Assembly (NCBI GenBank): GCA_958298945.1
Contig: OY282609.1
Location: 36,181,212 to 36,245,211, forward strand
Direction of reading: 5' to 3'
Length of the DNA: 64,000 nucleotides
Origin: Atherix ibis
Taxonomy: Eukaryota > Arthropoda > Insecta > Diptera > Athericidae
The translations under genes and the position numbers were made by a program. Numbering within the stretch: the first letter of the stretch is position 1; the number at the start of each line of letters is the position of its first letter. The notes below the pieces were generated by a model. The model was given only the letters and a program-made list of their open reading frames with translations. It searched no databases and had not been told where the DNA came from. Positions 27,501 through 36,870 of the stretch are shown here, in pieces.

Positions 27501-30500
27501 TTTTGGTTCTCCTCGGATTTGGCGTAATCGAGTAGGTTTGTAACTAGAACGTACTTGTACTTAATTTTGCAAACGACTAAGAGCATCCTATCGTTAGAAC
27601 TTAGAATTTACATTTCAGTACTAAGGTTACTTTAAATGGCAACAAAAAAATTAACTAAAAATTGTAGAAAATGGTGCACTTTTCTAAAATGGCTGGTTTG
27701 GTGCTTATAGTTAGGCAATAGGATTTTGCATTATTTTACGAGAAGCTTTTTCCTACAGGAAGATTATTTATGATAATAATTAACAAACAAAAAAATTAAC
27801 TAAAAAATTGTAGAAAATGGTGCACTTTTCACAAATAGCTGGTTTGGTGCTTATAGTTAGGCAATAGGATTTTGCATTATTTTACGAGAAGCTTTTTCCT
27901 ACACGAAGATTATTTATGATAATAATTAACAAACAATTTAATGTTTAGCCGTAAAGCATTTAAAATCTGTTTACAATTCTTTTTCGGACAAAACAAATTT
28001 TTCAAAAGATATAAGAGGAATATCTTTATTTATTAATTTAATCGCACTTGGACTTATGTGTATTTAGGACAAACACTTAATAAAGTGTATTGTCTTTGCG
28101 GTTGTTACCACAATAATTTGTAATGTTTCGTCCTTTTAAGACCACGTATAGTTTGTTATTTGGCATAAGATATAGTTTGTCCATTAACTATAATATATAC
28201 AGGATCAACTTTCCTTGATGCACCATAGACTTGTCCAGTTGCTAATTTTATTTATTACATTCTGCAGCTTTTTACTGGCTCTTTCAATAAATGAATCAAT
28301 CGCCGTGATTGTAATGTCATCTGCAGATGTATCCATTAATATTTCATCATTTTGTGGGTTGCCCCTTGTATATAATAAATACATAATATTCTTTGCCGGA
28401 TTTCTTTAAAATATTATATATGAAGTGAGCAATTCACAGAATGTTTTTGGAAAATCTCTCTGTAGTTTGTACATTATCCCTTCGTGCCCAACCTTGTCAA
28501 ATAGTTGCGCAATATCCAGAAAGATTGCTGGCACACCTTTTTGTCCTTTTCTAGAGCTTTTTTCACTTTATTAATGATTTGGTGCACTTGATTTATAGTA
28601 AAGCGTTTTTCTCTGAAACGAAACTGTTGATTTGGGATGAGATTTCTTTCTTTGATGATACGTAGGATCCTTTGCAGGAAGAGTTTTTGAAAAATATTTT
28701 TCATTGTAGAGAAATTGTTCGGTAAGCTTTTACCGATGGTTTTGGTACAAGTATCACTTCGGCTATTTTTCTACATATGAGACAAAACAATACCTTTTTT
28801 TTAGTTACTTGTATTATAAATGCCTTAAATTTTAATGAGTGCATAAAATTTGAGATAAAAATAGTTATTCATTTTATAGATATATATACTTTTGTAAATA
28901 AATACTTCTATTTAGTTGATTTTTGAAAACCATACAAGATAATACCATAAAAAACATATTCATCTACTTTAGTTGCAATGTTATTTTAATATTTTCTTAA
29001 AACAAAAGTTTTAAAAAATGATAACCGTGATTTGGAAAGAACAATAAAATCCTTAGATGTATTATGGACTCGTTTCTTTATTGCAATTTAAATAGTAAAA
29101 AAAAAAAAATATACCAGGCGTATAAGCTTAAATCCGCTGTTTTTTAGTCAAAAAAAACACATGTTTTTTCATAGAAAACAAAAACAAATTTATTCAAAGT
29201 ACTTGCCCTTGCTAGCTATAAATTTTTCCCATATCTCGTGCAATTTGTGGATATTACGCCAAAAAAATTCCTTCTCTTTCGAGGCAAACCCCTCGTCTAC
29301 CTATTTTCGGAATTCTTCGTAAGAATCGAAGTGCTGCTCAGCGAGCGCGTGGCCCATCGACGAAAACCGGTGGTAGTCGGAAGGGGCCAGGTCTGGTGAA
29401 TAAGCGGGGTGGCGTAGCACCCCCCAGTTGAGTGTCTCCAAGTAGTTTCGGATCATTTTTGATGTCTGCGATGGTGCGTTGCCGTGGAGGAAAATCAGCT
29501 TGTCATGTCTTTGTTGATAATCCGTCCTTCTTTCACGCAGAGCTCGGTGCAATTTGATCAGTTGTTGGTAGTAGCGATGGGCATTGACAGTTTTACCAGG
29601 TTTCAACATCTCATAGTAGACGATACCCTGCTGATCCCACCAAACGCACAGCATCGTCTTCCGTCCGAAGCGATTTGGTCTTGGGGAAGATGTTGATGGT
29701 TGGCCGCGATCAACCCACGATTTCTTGCATTTAGGATTCTCCAAATATATTCAATTTTCATCGCCTGTCACAATCCGATGCAGCAACGACTTCCTTTTTT
29801 GTCTGGCGAGCAAGATTTCGTATGGTTTTGTTGTCGCTCCATGTGCCTATCGTTCAATTCATGCGGCACCCATTTTCCGATCTTTTCAATCTTCCCCATG
29901 GCACGCAGACGCATGGAAATGGCTGCTTGAGTAACACACAATTGCTCCTTGAGCATTTTTTGCGATTGGGTATCGTCTTCGTCCAAAAGAGCCTGCAATT
30001 GATGGCCCTCAACCTCCCTAGGCCGATTTTGACGCTTCTTGTTCCACGAGTCAAAATTGCCGTTTTTAAACCGACGAAATCAATCTCGGCACGTTGTTTC
30101 CGATAAAGCACTGCCACCATAGGCCTCTATAAGTATTCGATGCGATTCGGCAGCCGATTTCTTCAAATTGAAGCAGGAAAGCAGAGTATAGACAGGTATT
30201 TTGTTCCTTTCTTTTCAAATGAGATAATTTGGTTATATCATATCAAACCTCAATGTTAAGGTAGTATCCTCCAGAAAATAATTTGTGAAAGACAATTTTT
30301 TTAAATCCAAAAATACAATTATTTATAAAAAATGTTTTAACATATTTTTTTACAAACAAAGAGTAAAATGAAAGTTGAAATTTAATTTCAGAATTTCACG
30401 ATTATTCCAAATAATGTCAATTTATTCTCTACAAATTAGCCACTACTCGTATAGAGTGCATCTTACTTATATACATAAATTCATCACTTAATCATCTATG

Positions 30501-32970
30501 TATCATTATATTTTGTTAATTTTAAATAAAAAATTTTGAAAGTAGTGTAAATTCATATTTTTACATGTTTATGTACAAAACTATACATCAATTCATGCTA
30601 TTGTGAGAAATATTAATTAATGTAGAAATCATAAATTTAAATTCATAATGGTTCGAATTTACATACATATTGTTTCAGAACTCTTTGTGACTACGAATAT
30701 GAATCTATTATATGATAAGATTATTATTTCGATAACTTTCTGAATGATTTTTTTGTTTCATGTATTAAACAAAATATTTGAATGTTTTGAAAATTCACAA
30801 ATCATTATTTATAATTTGCAAACATTAGTCATTATTGTTAAAAGTTATCATCATAATTCCCAAATACGTGTTTATATGTGCATATAGTATATTGTTTGCC
30901 TATAATTTATCTTCAATTTAAATTAATAATATGAATATATAAATTGTTTGCTTAGTGATCCAAGGACATTACAACACCAAAATTCAAGAGGTAATCAAAC
31001 TCCGAATCAATCAAAATCTTTTCGAATTCTTCAACAAATAACCGATACTGAACCGGCTAATGAAAGGAATGATACTCAGAGTCCATCTGATCAAATTAGA
31101 CGAATGCAATTGAATGATCAAGAAACTCCATTTGCTAATCGCGGCAAAAATCAAGGTAGGCCCCTATAGATATACTATCCGGAAAAAATATATCAAATAT
31201 TAAAACTTTAATTTTATTATTTAGCACCGATGTCAATGCAGTCGCAAAAATTTGTTCCAAATCGACCCGGTTATCAATATGAAGGTAATTCGATTTTGGA
31301 ATTTATTTTTAATTTGTTAAAATTTACTAAAATGAAAATTAAGTAAAATTTAAAATACTAATTGTCTTGAAATAAGGTTTTCATATATAAAGAAATTGTT
31401 TCTCATCATCGCAGATTATAAAATTGTATACCAAACTTTTATAATCTAAATTTTCTAAATTACTTAATTTCCTACAAATAAGTTAATAAAATAAACTATT
31501 TAAGTCTGGATATGTATAACTTTTTAACTGGGCAATTTACTACAAAAATAACTTATCAATAATGGGGCCTTACCGTAATTTCAAACTTATCGCAATTTCG
31601 AAAAAATGCATCATGTGAATTTTTTTTAAATAAATATATCATTTACTGCGTATAGAGAGTATAGAAGGAAAGGCAAATAAATTCAATTTTGACATGTTTA
31701 GTTTAAATGAATTTTTTAATGATATCAAAAATACTATTTGTGTTTGAACAAAATGTTTCATTTATTCCTATATTTAATATTTGTGTAGATCAACAACAGC
31801 AACCATACATTCATCCAAGTGAACAACAAGTACCAGAACCAAAAAAGTATACTGGCAGCGCCATACCAAGCCGATCATTTAAATTGCTACAAGCTATGAC
31901 CACTCCCGAAAATGCCGGTAAGAATATCAAATTTTTTGTTTCTTTAAAAGATAATAAGTGAGATCTTCCTTAACAAATATTTCATGAAATAATATTTCTT
32001 TGAATTTTTTAACTTCATTTATTTTTTGTTAAGTATGAATAAATCGATTTTTTGTCGAATTTACTCTGATCAGTGTTATATTATCGTTCAATTTATTTAC
32101 GTTATCCTTTACTTTGGAGAGAGAGAGAAAAAAACTATTCGACATTAAATTGATTGTGCAATCATATCATAAGTCAATTAATTATTTCTTGTATATAAAC
32201 AGATTCCATTTAAATAGCTTATTTGTTTTAATAGTCGTTTTTTTTATTTATCAAATAAAGAAATCAACGTGAAAACAAATGTATGAAAACAATTGAAAAA
32301 AAATAAATAGATGTTCGGATAAACATATATAATATCTATTTTGAATTAGATTTAATTAATAAATTTTTCCTTCAAATATTAGTAATAATTTTGTCAATAT
32401 TTTTATTTGATCCATTTAGCGTTAAGCTTGTGTTGATGAATGTATCTTCATACATAATAAAATCATAATCATATTTTCATTTCGAATTGAATATTCAATG
32501 TAGTTTAAATCTTTGTGAGCATAAAAGACAAATTATATTTTGAGTATTTAGAGAATTATTGAATAATATTGAATTACAGCGTTACAGTATTAATATAAAA
32601 AAAAAACCAAAAAAAAACTACTAAAATAATATTGATAAATTAGAAATTCTTTAAAGTCTTTTATGCTCACAATATACATTATTAAAACTTTGATTAATAT
32701 TATAATAAAAATCAATAAAGTTTTAACGCTCATCAGCAATCATTTTCTAATTTTTCTTATAGCCGAGACGGAAGGCTCGGGCGTTGATTACGAACAAGTC
32801 CATCCACCTAATTTTTACCCATACCCATATCCGTATCCTCCTCCGCCGCATCCACATTTTTATCCACCAGCCGATCCCAATTGGCATTATTATTATCCTC
32901 CACCCTATCCTCCTTTCTACTATTACTATCCACCTGACCATCCTGAGTATGATTCTCAATTATATAATAA

Positions 32971-33002
<32 letters not shown>

Positions 33003-36000
33003 AATGTTATAGTGAAAATGATCAGAGTAATATAAGTGAATCCAATACAAATTTATGTCCTATAGAAGCTAGAAGTTGTACAATTTCATCAAATAATGAT
33101 AATAATTGTAGCCAAGGTAATATGCCTAATATAATTGTAACTTCGCCTGAAGAAACTTGCAAAGACACTCCAATGAACAATTGTTCAAGTCAATCTTTGC
33201 ACGAGGAGGACATTGAAAAAAAATTAGCGCTAGAAATGTTATCGCAAAAATTAAATGAAATAAATAAACCAGATTTCGATTTAAATATAAGTAAAGATGA
33301 TAAGAAATACCATGGCGATAAGAATAAGCGTATTCAAAACGATGAAGATGATTTTCGTAAATCACTATCACCCACCAATGAAACATCATTTGACATTGAT
33401 AAAAATCATTTGAAGAATCGTGGCAAAAGTGATGTGATGCGATTACGATCTCTTTCCGAGTCTGATAGTGACAGTGAGACTGATGAAAAGGAACTGCCAA
33501 ATGATGGACTGCAAGCAATTAAATCAGTAACAAATATTCGAGTTTATGATACTGAAGATGATATTAGTAAAATGGATTTAGATCAGATAATTGGTAAATC
33601 GAAAAATTTTTTGTATAATAATAGTAGGAGTAAATTTAAAGATTCATCGGATGAAGAGGATGAAGAACAAGAAGAGGATGCAGAAGAAGAGGAAGAGGAA
33701 GAGGACGATTTAGATGAACATTCTGTAACTGAGTCAAAAGATAGTGATAGACATGAGCTTGACGTAGAACGAAGTGCCAGTGACTATGATGATGCTGATG
33801 ATTTTACAGAAGATGCTGATGAAATAGCTATGCAACAGCAACTAAGCGTAATATACGAAGAAAGTGAAACAGATTTCAGTAAAGTACGACGTGACAGTCA
33901 AAATAGTTTTGCATCAACATTGAGTGATTGTCCAACAACTATAGCAAATGACGACGAAGACAGCATAGCAGATAATACTGATAATGATACTATTGACGAT
34001 ATCGCTAACGATATTGAATGTGATGTTTCCTTAAAACATGAAATGCTCACCAATAAATCAAGTAATCAAATTGATCATAATTCTAATGGAACTATTCCCG
34101 AGTTAATAACTGTGGATTCAGAATTAGACAATGACATGAATTTGGTTACAGTGCGACTTCCATTAAAATTTTCATTTAGTAAATCTTTGAATGATGAAAA
34201 CATTACAACGGTTGTGGTTGGTGATAGCGAAATTGAAGACGAAAAGAGTATGAGCACTTCTTTCACTGATGATGTAAATAAGGGTCATGATGCAGATGTC
34301 AGTGTCACATTTAGTTTACCTTCTAGAAGTAGCTCTATAGACAAAACACTGAATACAAGAAATACACCTTCTTTAGATGCTACTTCCACTAAAGATTGTT
34401 ATGATTCTGATTCTGAAGTATCTGTAAGTGTATCTCTTCCAATGAGAAGAAATAAGCTCGGTATACCATCGTCACACTCTACAGATACGTATCACAGTAT
34501 TTCTTCTCTAAAATCCGTCGACGAGTCCAGTGAAAGTGATAGTGAAAGTGAATCGAAATTTGTCATAACCAGAAGTTATAGTGATAAAGCTGATAGCCAA
34601 CTAAAGAAACAAACTGTATTAAAATCACATACTACCTCAACTGATAAATTATTTAATAGTAATAGTATAACTTTATTGAAGAACCATATTTCTCTCCCTA
34701 GAACCAAAGAAAAATTATTTGAAAATGTGCAAGAAGGTCAAGATAAAAAGGTAGAAATAGAAAGTGAAGAAGAGGTTGCATATAAGGGAGAAAAAGAAAA
34801 ATTAGTGCTAAGAAATGAAATTACAGAAAAACAAATTAATAAATTAAATATGAAAGTAGAAGCAAGTTTAGAGAAAGAGAATAAAAATGAGGACAATAAA
34901 GAAAAGGAACAATACCAAAAAGTGATGGTGGAAGAAGTAGAAGAGGACGAAGAAGAGGAAGAAATAGAAGAGGAAGAGGAAGATGATGAGGAATCGGAGG
35001 AAGAAGAGGTTGAAGATGAACAGGCAGAAGATAATGAACAGGAACCAGCTAATAAAATGGGCATGGAAACGACTGTTCGAAAAAGAATTAATAATGATCA
35101 ATTTATTGATAATAAAAGGGAACAATTATTTAATAATGTAGATGAAAATAACGAAAGTTTTGATAGAAATCGTGAAACTCTTTTTGACAAATTGCAAGCA
35201 AGTAGAGCCATTTTTGATTTCCGAGATACGTTCACTGCCCTTGAAGCACTTAATTATAAAAATTCCAAAGATTTGTCAGAGCCATGTAAATCAAGTGATG
35301 ATACTCATAGAGATAAGATTAAAAATAAGTCCTGTAATATCATCAATAAATCATTATTGAGTCAAAGTAAGGAAGCCATAATTAAAGTTTGTGTTAGGGA
35401 TAAAATAGCTGATTTTGAAGGTATTAAGCCGATTATTGAAGATGTAACACCAGTAGCACAAGCAGCCACCATTCACTTAGAGAGAAGTGATTCCCAAACA
35501 TCAGCGGGTCAGACAAAGACGTTGAGCCGTAACAGTTCGTTGCAAAAGTCTGAGTCTGAAGAGATCGAAGAGGATGATTCCGGTGTTACGTCGGATATGA
35601 GCAAGGCAATATCAGAAACCGATACAGAATCTGAATGTTTCCCAGAGCTGAAAAAGATGACAAGATATCAGCGAGCAGCGACTCATTCAAGATTATTCAA
35701 ATTATTGCAAGATGAAGCAACAACTCCTGATAAAAATATGGACATGGAAGATGATGAAGAAAAGGATTTGCGTCAAGTGTTAAGACCTCGAAAGAAAATC
35801 GTTCACAATGTTTCTATTACGCGAAAAACGAATCCTGAATCATTAAAGGATGCTGAAACAATGTCCGAACGTAGAGAACGATTGTCATTACCTCTCAAAC
35901 CAAGTACAAGTATTGATGCTGACAATCTATCTTCTTCAAATTCACCCTCTTCACCTAAAAGTACAAATTTAATTAGTGATAAATTAGTGAACGAGCTAGT

Positions 36001-36490
36001 CCAAAGCTTACTTTTAAAAAATAAAAGTAGCTATCTCAGAAATCTGCCAATGGAAAAATTGCAAGCCGCTGCAAAAAAAGTACTAGAGGAAGATCTTGAT
36101 TCTTTGGATAATACATCATTAGATTCAACACCAGCGCTCACACCACAAGAATTTAAGAATGAATATCAGAATTCTTATGCCGATTACTATGAAACTTGGA
36201 ACACTAACGATACAGGTCGTCGCGGCGCGTATGATATTTTGCCATCAAAAGCATTTAAACATTTGCAGGAACAGTCGACAACGGGTCATAAAAGGCTTTG
36301 GGCGGCACGTTGTCCCCGAGTTCTTAGTTCGAAAACAATTAATCGAGATTTATCGCGTGTAACAGAGAGTAGAGAATCAGAATCACCAGACTCGCGTAGA
36401 TCTCCCAGTCAAACGAGTAATAGTGGCACACCGGAAAAATGTACAGACTTCTTTCGAGGACAATCTCTACCACTTTTTGAAAGAGTATAA
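12327..36490 (+). CDS. Large muscle/actin-associated scaffold, Zasp- or synaptopodin-2-like (ten exons)
   Basis: Ten exons with GT-AG introns and matching phases join into 2,175 codons: 12327-12505, 22948-23573, 23630-24033, 24449-25159, 25230-25413, 25491-25797, 30956-31155, 31225-31284, 31789-31917, 32763-36490. The protein is mostly disordered. It has a conserved N-terminal helix resembling the ZM region of Zasp/PDZ-LIM proteins (about residues 8-40), then a conserved KPFTYTPGGIDLSQIKSPRM block and polyproline. A Q/R/L/E coiled coil, S/T/P-rich linkers, a proline-tyrosine-rich stretch and long acidic tracts follow. The motif S-x-x-F-[KR]-x-L-Q occurs four times (about 823, 918, 1909, 2095), as in the tails of PDZ-LIM proteins of the ALP/Enigma class. 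No PDZ or LIM domain is encoded here. I infer a Z-disc or actin-bundle scaffold, probably the orthologue of Drosophila CG1674 (synaptopodin-2-like). That name is from memory and unverified. Alternative exons may exist. Confidence 0.75.
13560..13990 (-). pseudogene. Tc1/mariner-type transposase relic
   Basis: On the minus strand, broken frames read YFFENTAGATVTVNAVQYRD, then DMDVDDLWLQHDGVTYHT, then KQSIDLL, then INWPP, then YVENKV and IQELKTNINSL. These are the ordered landmarks of the C-terminal half of an insect DDE transposase: a catalytic D in the Q-H/Q-DG segment, NWPP, then the helical tail. At least three stops and two frameshifts interrupt it. It is related in inverted orientation to the relic at 9830-10125. 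Confidence 0.65.
15663..15707. repeat. Perfect 17-bp hairpin in intron 1
   Basis: The arms 15663-15679 and 15691-15707 are exact reverse complements (ATAATTCAGCACATTTT) around an 11-nt loop. The hairpin sits in the long intron of the muscle gene. It could be a remnant of a foldback element or a small structured RNA. The stem is too short for a typical microRNA precursor. Confidence 0.75.
17220..17950 (+). mobile_element. Probable LINE relic with RNase-H-like residues
   Basis: This GC-richer patch in the AT-rich intron reads, across a frameshift, WCHGMCG followed by MGNERAD and LAGE. That resembles the last conserved motif of a LINE RNase H domain (GxxGNExAD.LA). Downstream sequence to about 17950 stays GC-richer and non-intronic in character but is too degraded to classify. 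Boundaries are approximate. Confidence 0.35.
21236..21331. repeat. Long imperfect hairpin in intron 1 (pre-miRNA-like or MITE-like)
   Basis: Left arm 21236-21275 and right arm 21290-21331 fold over a 14-nt loop. The upper stem has 17 perfect pairs (ATTAAAAGAGGATACAA against its complement) and the base has 14 perfect pairs (ATTATGGTTAATAC). A mismatched internal region lies between. The hairpin is on the transcribed strand of the host intron, so it would be present in the pre-mRNA. Confidence 0.75.
22948..23573 (+). CDS. Exon 2 of the muscle scaffold gene
   Basis: The acceptor is TTTCAG|T. It encodes the block KPFTYTPGGIDLSQIKSPRM plus AKRIARNA (about residues 98-126), the most conserved-looking segment of the protein. 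Proline-rich stretches of the PPPLP and PPPPPP type follow, as used by SH3, EVH1 or profilin ligands. It ends AAAG|GTAAAT. Confidence 0.8.
23630..24033 (+). CDS. Exon 3 of the muscle scaffold gene
   Basis: It follows a very short 56-nt intron (23574-23629). The exon is S/P/N/Q-rich with repeated SP sites, suggesting disordered, phosphorylatable sequence. The donor AAT|GTAAGT is in phase 0. Confidence 0.75.
24449..25159 (+). CDS. Exon 4 of the muscle scaffold gene: Q-rich coiled coil
   Basis: It encodes about 237 residues dominated by tandem octads of the type QQLEQQRQ (about 24600-24940), predicted to form a long charged/Gln-rich coiled coil. The repeat includes an exact 72-bp-period duplication. 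Then comes an acidic WIRDDDE segment and an S/T/P-rich tail. The real exon ends at AAA|GTAGAT. The open frame continues a few codons into the intron to a TAG. Confidence 0.75.
24769..24910 (+). repeat. Exact tandem duplication of 72-bp units in the coiled-coil coding repeat
   Basis: Two adjacent 72-bp units starting at 24769 and 24841 are essentially identical, including third codon positions, within a more diverged array of 24-bp (8-codon) repeats. This indicates a recent in-frame expansion by unequal exchange or slippage. Confidence 0.8.
25230..25413 (+). CDS. Exon 5 of the muscle scaffold gene
   Basis: Acceptor TTTATTCAG. It encodes RIIPIQIESG followed by S/T/P-rich low-complexity sequence and GYISPISG. 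The phase matches both neighbours. Confidence 0.75.
25491..25797 (+). CDS. Exon 6 of the muscle scaffold gene
   Basis: Acceptor CTTTTAG. It is rich in N, Q and P, with a second RIIPITIEG block that echoes RIIPIQIE of exon 5. This small internal repeat may be a linear interaction motif. The donor AA|GTGAGT leaves two bases that join to 30956. Confidence 0.75.
26616..26770. repeat. Near-perfect inverted repeat, 73-bp arms and 9-nt loop
   Basis: Left arm 26616-26688 and right arm 26698-26770 are reverse complements with one mismatch, separated by CAAATTGGG. Pairing weakens just outside. It lies in an intron of a transcribed gene, so the pre-mRNA would carry a long duplex. It could be a foldback DNA element or a recent local inverted duplication. 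Confidence 0.9.
27598..27645. repeat. Dispersed repeat shared with 53608-53655
   Basis: The segment TTAGAATTTACATTTCAGT, continuing through ACTAAGGTTAC and AAATGG, matches the sequence after the minisatellite at 53608-53655 with few differences. It may be the tail of a SINE or MITE family present twice in this window. Confidence 0.6.
27641..27930. repeat. Tandem duplication, two 145-bp copies
   Basis: Copies start at 27641 and 27786 and are about 97% identical, both running from AACAAAAAAATTAAC to TAATAATTAACAAAC. The high identity indicates a young duplication within the intron. Confidence 0.9.
28040..28790 (-). mobile_element. Jockey-clade LINE remnant, internally deleted
   Basis: On the minus strand the segment 28474-28704 reads LIPNQQFRFREKRFTINQVH and then KALEKDKKV, the reverse-transcriptase region before the first catalytic motif in jockey-type LINEs. 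The flanking part matches the second copy at 46430-47610 but lacks an internal stretch: its 28128 region joins sequence that lies roughly 450 bp apart in the other copy. Frames are broken. It is antisense to the host gene. Confidence 0.7.
29113..30235 (-). mobile_element. Mariner transposon relic with dead transposase
   Basis: The transposase reads on the minus strand from about 30190 to 29165: FNLKKSAAESHRILIEAYGG, then LSETTCRD-stop-FRRF, IVTGDE, YSPDLAPSDY, ending in TAA near 29165. The terminal repeat-like end CCAGGCGTATAAG next to TA is seen at 29112-29125. The opposite end could not be matched. Inactivating changes are stops at 30080-30082, 29751-29753 and 29301-29303, all where the family has Trp, and a frameshift near 29820. 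The second catalytic Asp has also become Gly (HGNAPS for HDNAPS). First and third catalytic Asp residues remain. Longest intact block is 29301-29744. Confidence 0.85.
30956..31155 (+). CDS. Exon 7 of the muscle scaffold gene
   Basis: Acceptor GCTTAG. It carries the first SxxF-x-x-LQ motif (SKSFRILQ, about residues 823-830) followed by an acidic TDTEPA, as in PDZ-LIM proteins. The donor is CAAG|GTAGGC. Confidence 0.75.
31225..31284 (+). CDS. Exon 8 (60-nt micro-exon) of the muscle scaffold gene
   Basis: A 20-codon exon (MSMQSQKFVPNRPGYQYE) between ATTTAG and GAAG|GTAATT. It is phase-symmetric (enters and leaves in phase 1), so it could be skipped without a frameshift. Confidence 0.65.
31789..31917 (+). 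CDS. Exon 9 of the muscle scaffold gene
   Basis: Acceptor TTGTGTAG. It encodes a Gln/Pro stretch and the second motif copy, IPSRSFKLLQ (about 916-925), then MTTPENA. The donor GCCG|GTAAGA is in phase 1 and joins the terminal exon. Confidence 0.75.
31918..32762 (+). other. Intron 9 of the muscle scaffold gene
   Basis: An 845-nt AT-rich intron from GTAAGA to CTTATAG. Apparent coding potential from 32663 is only the terminal exon's frame read upstream through the acceptor. Nothing else is recognised. Confidence 0.7.
32763..36490 (+). CDS. Exon 10 (terminal) of the muscle scaffold gene
   Basis: A 3.7 kb last exon, 1,242 codons plus stop TAA. Order: a P/Y/H-rich stretch, poly-Asn encoded by an AAT microsatellite (about 32965-33000), then long acidic Glu/Asp tracts near 33650-33720 and 34930-35040. 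Repeated VSLPMR/VRLPLKF-type blocks follow, and then the third (SRLFKLLQ, about 1909) and fourth (SKAFKHLQ, about 2095) copies of the Phe-Leu-Gln motif. The C-terminal 300 residues (from about 35640) look more ordered and conserved than the middle, suggesting a functional end domain. Confidence 0.8.
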
Positions 36491-36870
36491 AAGAAGTATT
36501 GCCATTATACTAAAGGACTTAAATTGAACTGAATTTACCTATAATACGAGTGCAACCAAATAGCTTTGAAAATTTTATGATGGGATGCTGCGGCCATCCA
36601 TCCATGTGCAATTACTGCTCAATGTTAGCTCTTTTTGCCCAAAAAAAGTTCGTGCTGATAAACAAATAAGCAGACAAGAAGAGATTTTGGCTCTTTTCGT
36701 CTTAATTGACACTTTACGGTTGACTGTGCAAAGAAATAAATAGTCAAAAGCATGCGGGGCTGGGCAACTTCGATTCCAATGTGAATAAAAATATGTCGTT
36801 TCAGTAAACAATATCGTTGTGAATAAAACAACGTCATTGTACATATGTCTATCATACATATATCAAGATG
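36491..36870 (+). promoter_or_regulatory. 3' UTR and candidate poly(A) signals of the muscle scaffold gene
   Basis: AATAAA hexamers lie at 36735-36740, 36784-36789 and 36822-36827, 245-330 nt after the stop. Base composition stays gene-like to about 36860 and then turns AT-rich, so the mRNA probably ends here. The exact site is unknown. Confidence 0.4.

Larger units (their letters stand above)
25798..30955 (+). other. Intron 6 of the muscle scaffold gene, repeat-filled
   Basis: A 5.2 kb intron (GTGAGT...CTTAG). It contains a 73-bp-arm inverted repeat, a 145-bp tandem duplication, a jockey LINE remnant and a mariner relic, both on the opposite strand. No conserved exon was found in it. Confidence 0.7.

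Noticed and set aside
34738..35064. Serine-rich minus-strand ORF
   Set aside because: It is an antisense shadow of the acidic Glu/Asp tracts in the terminal exon of the muscle gene.
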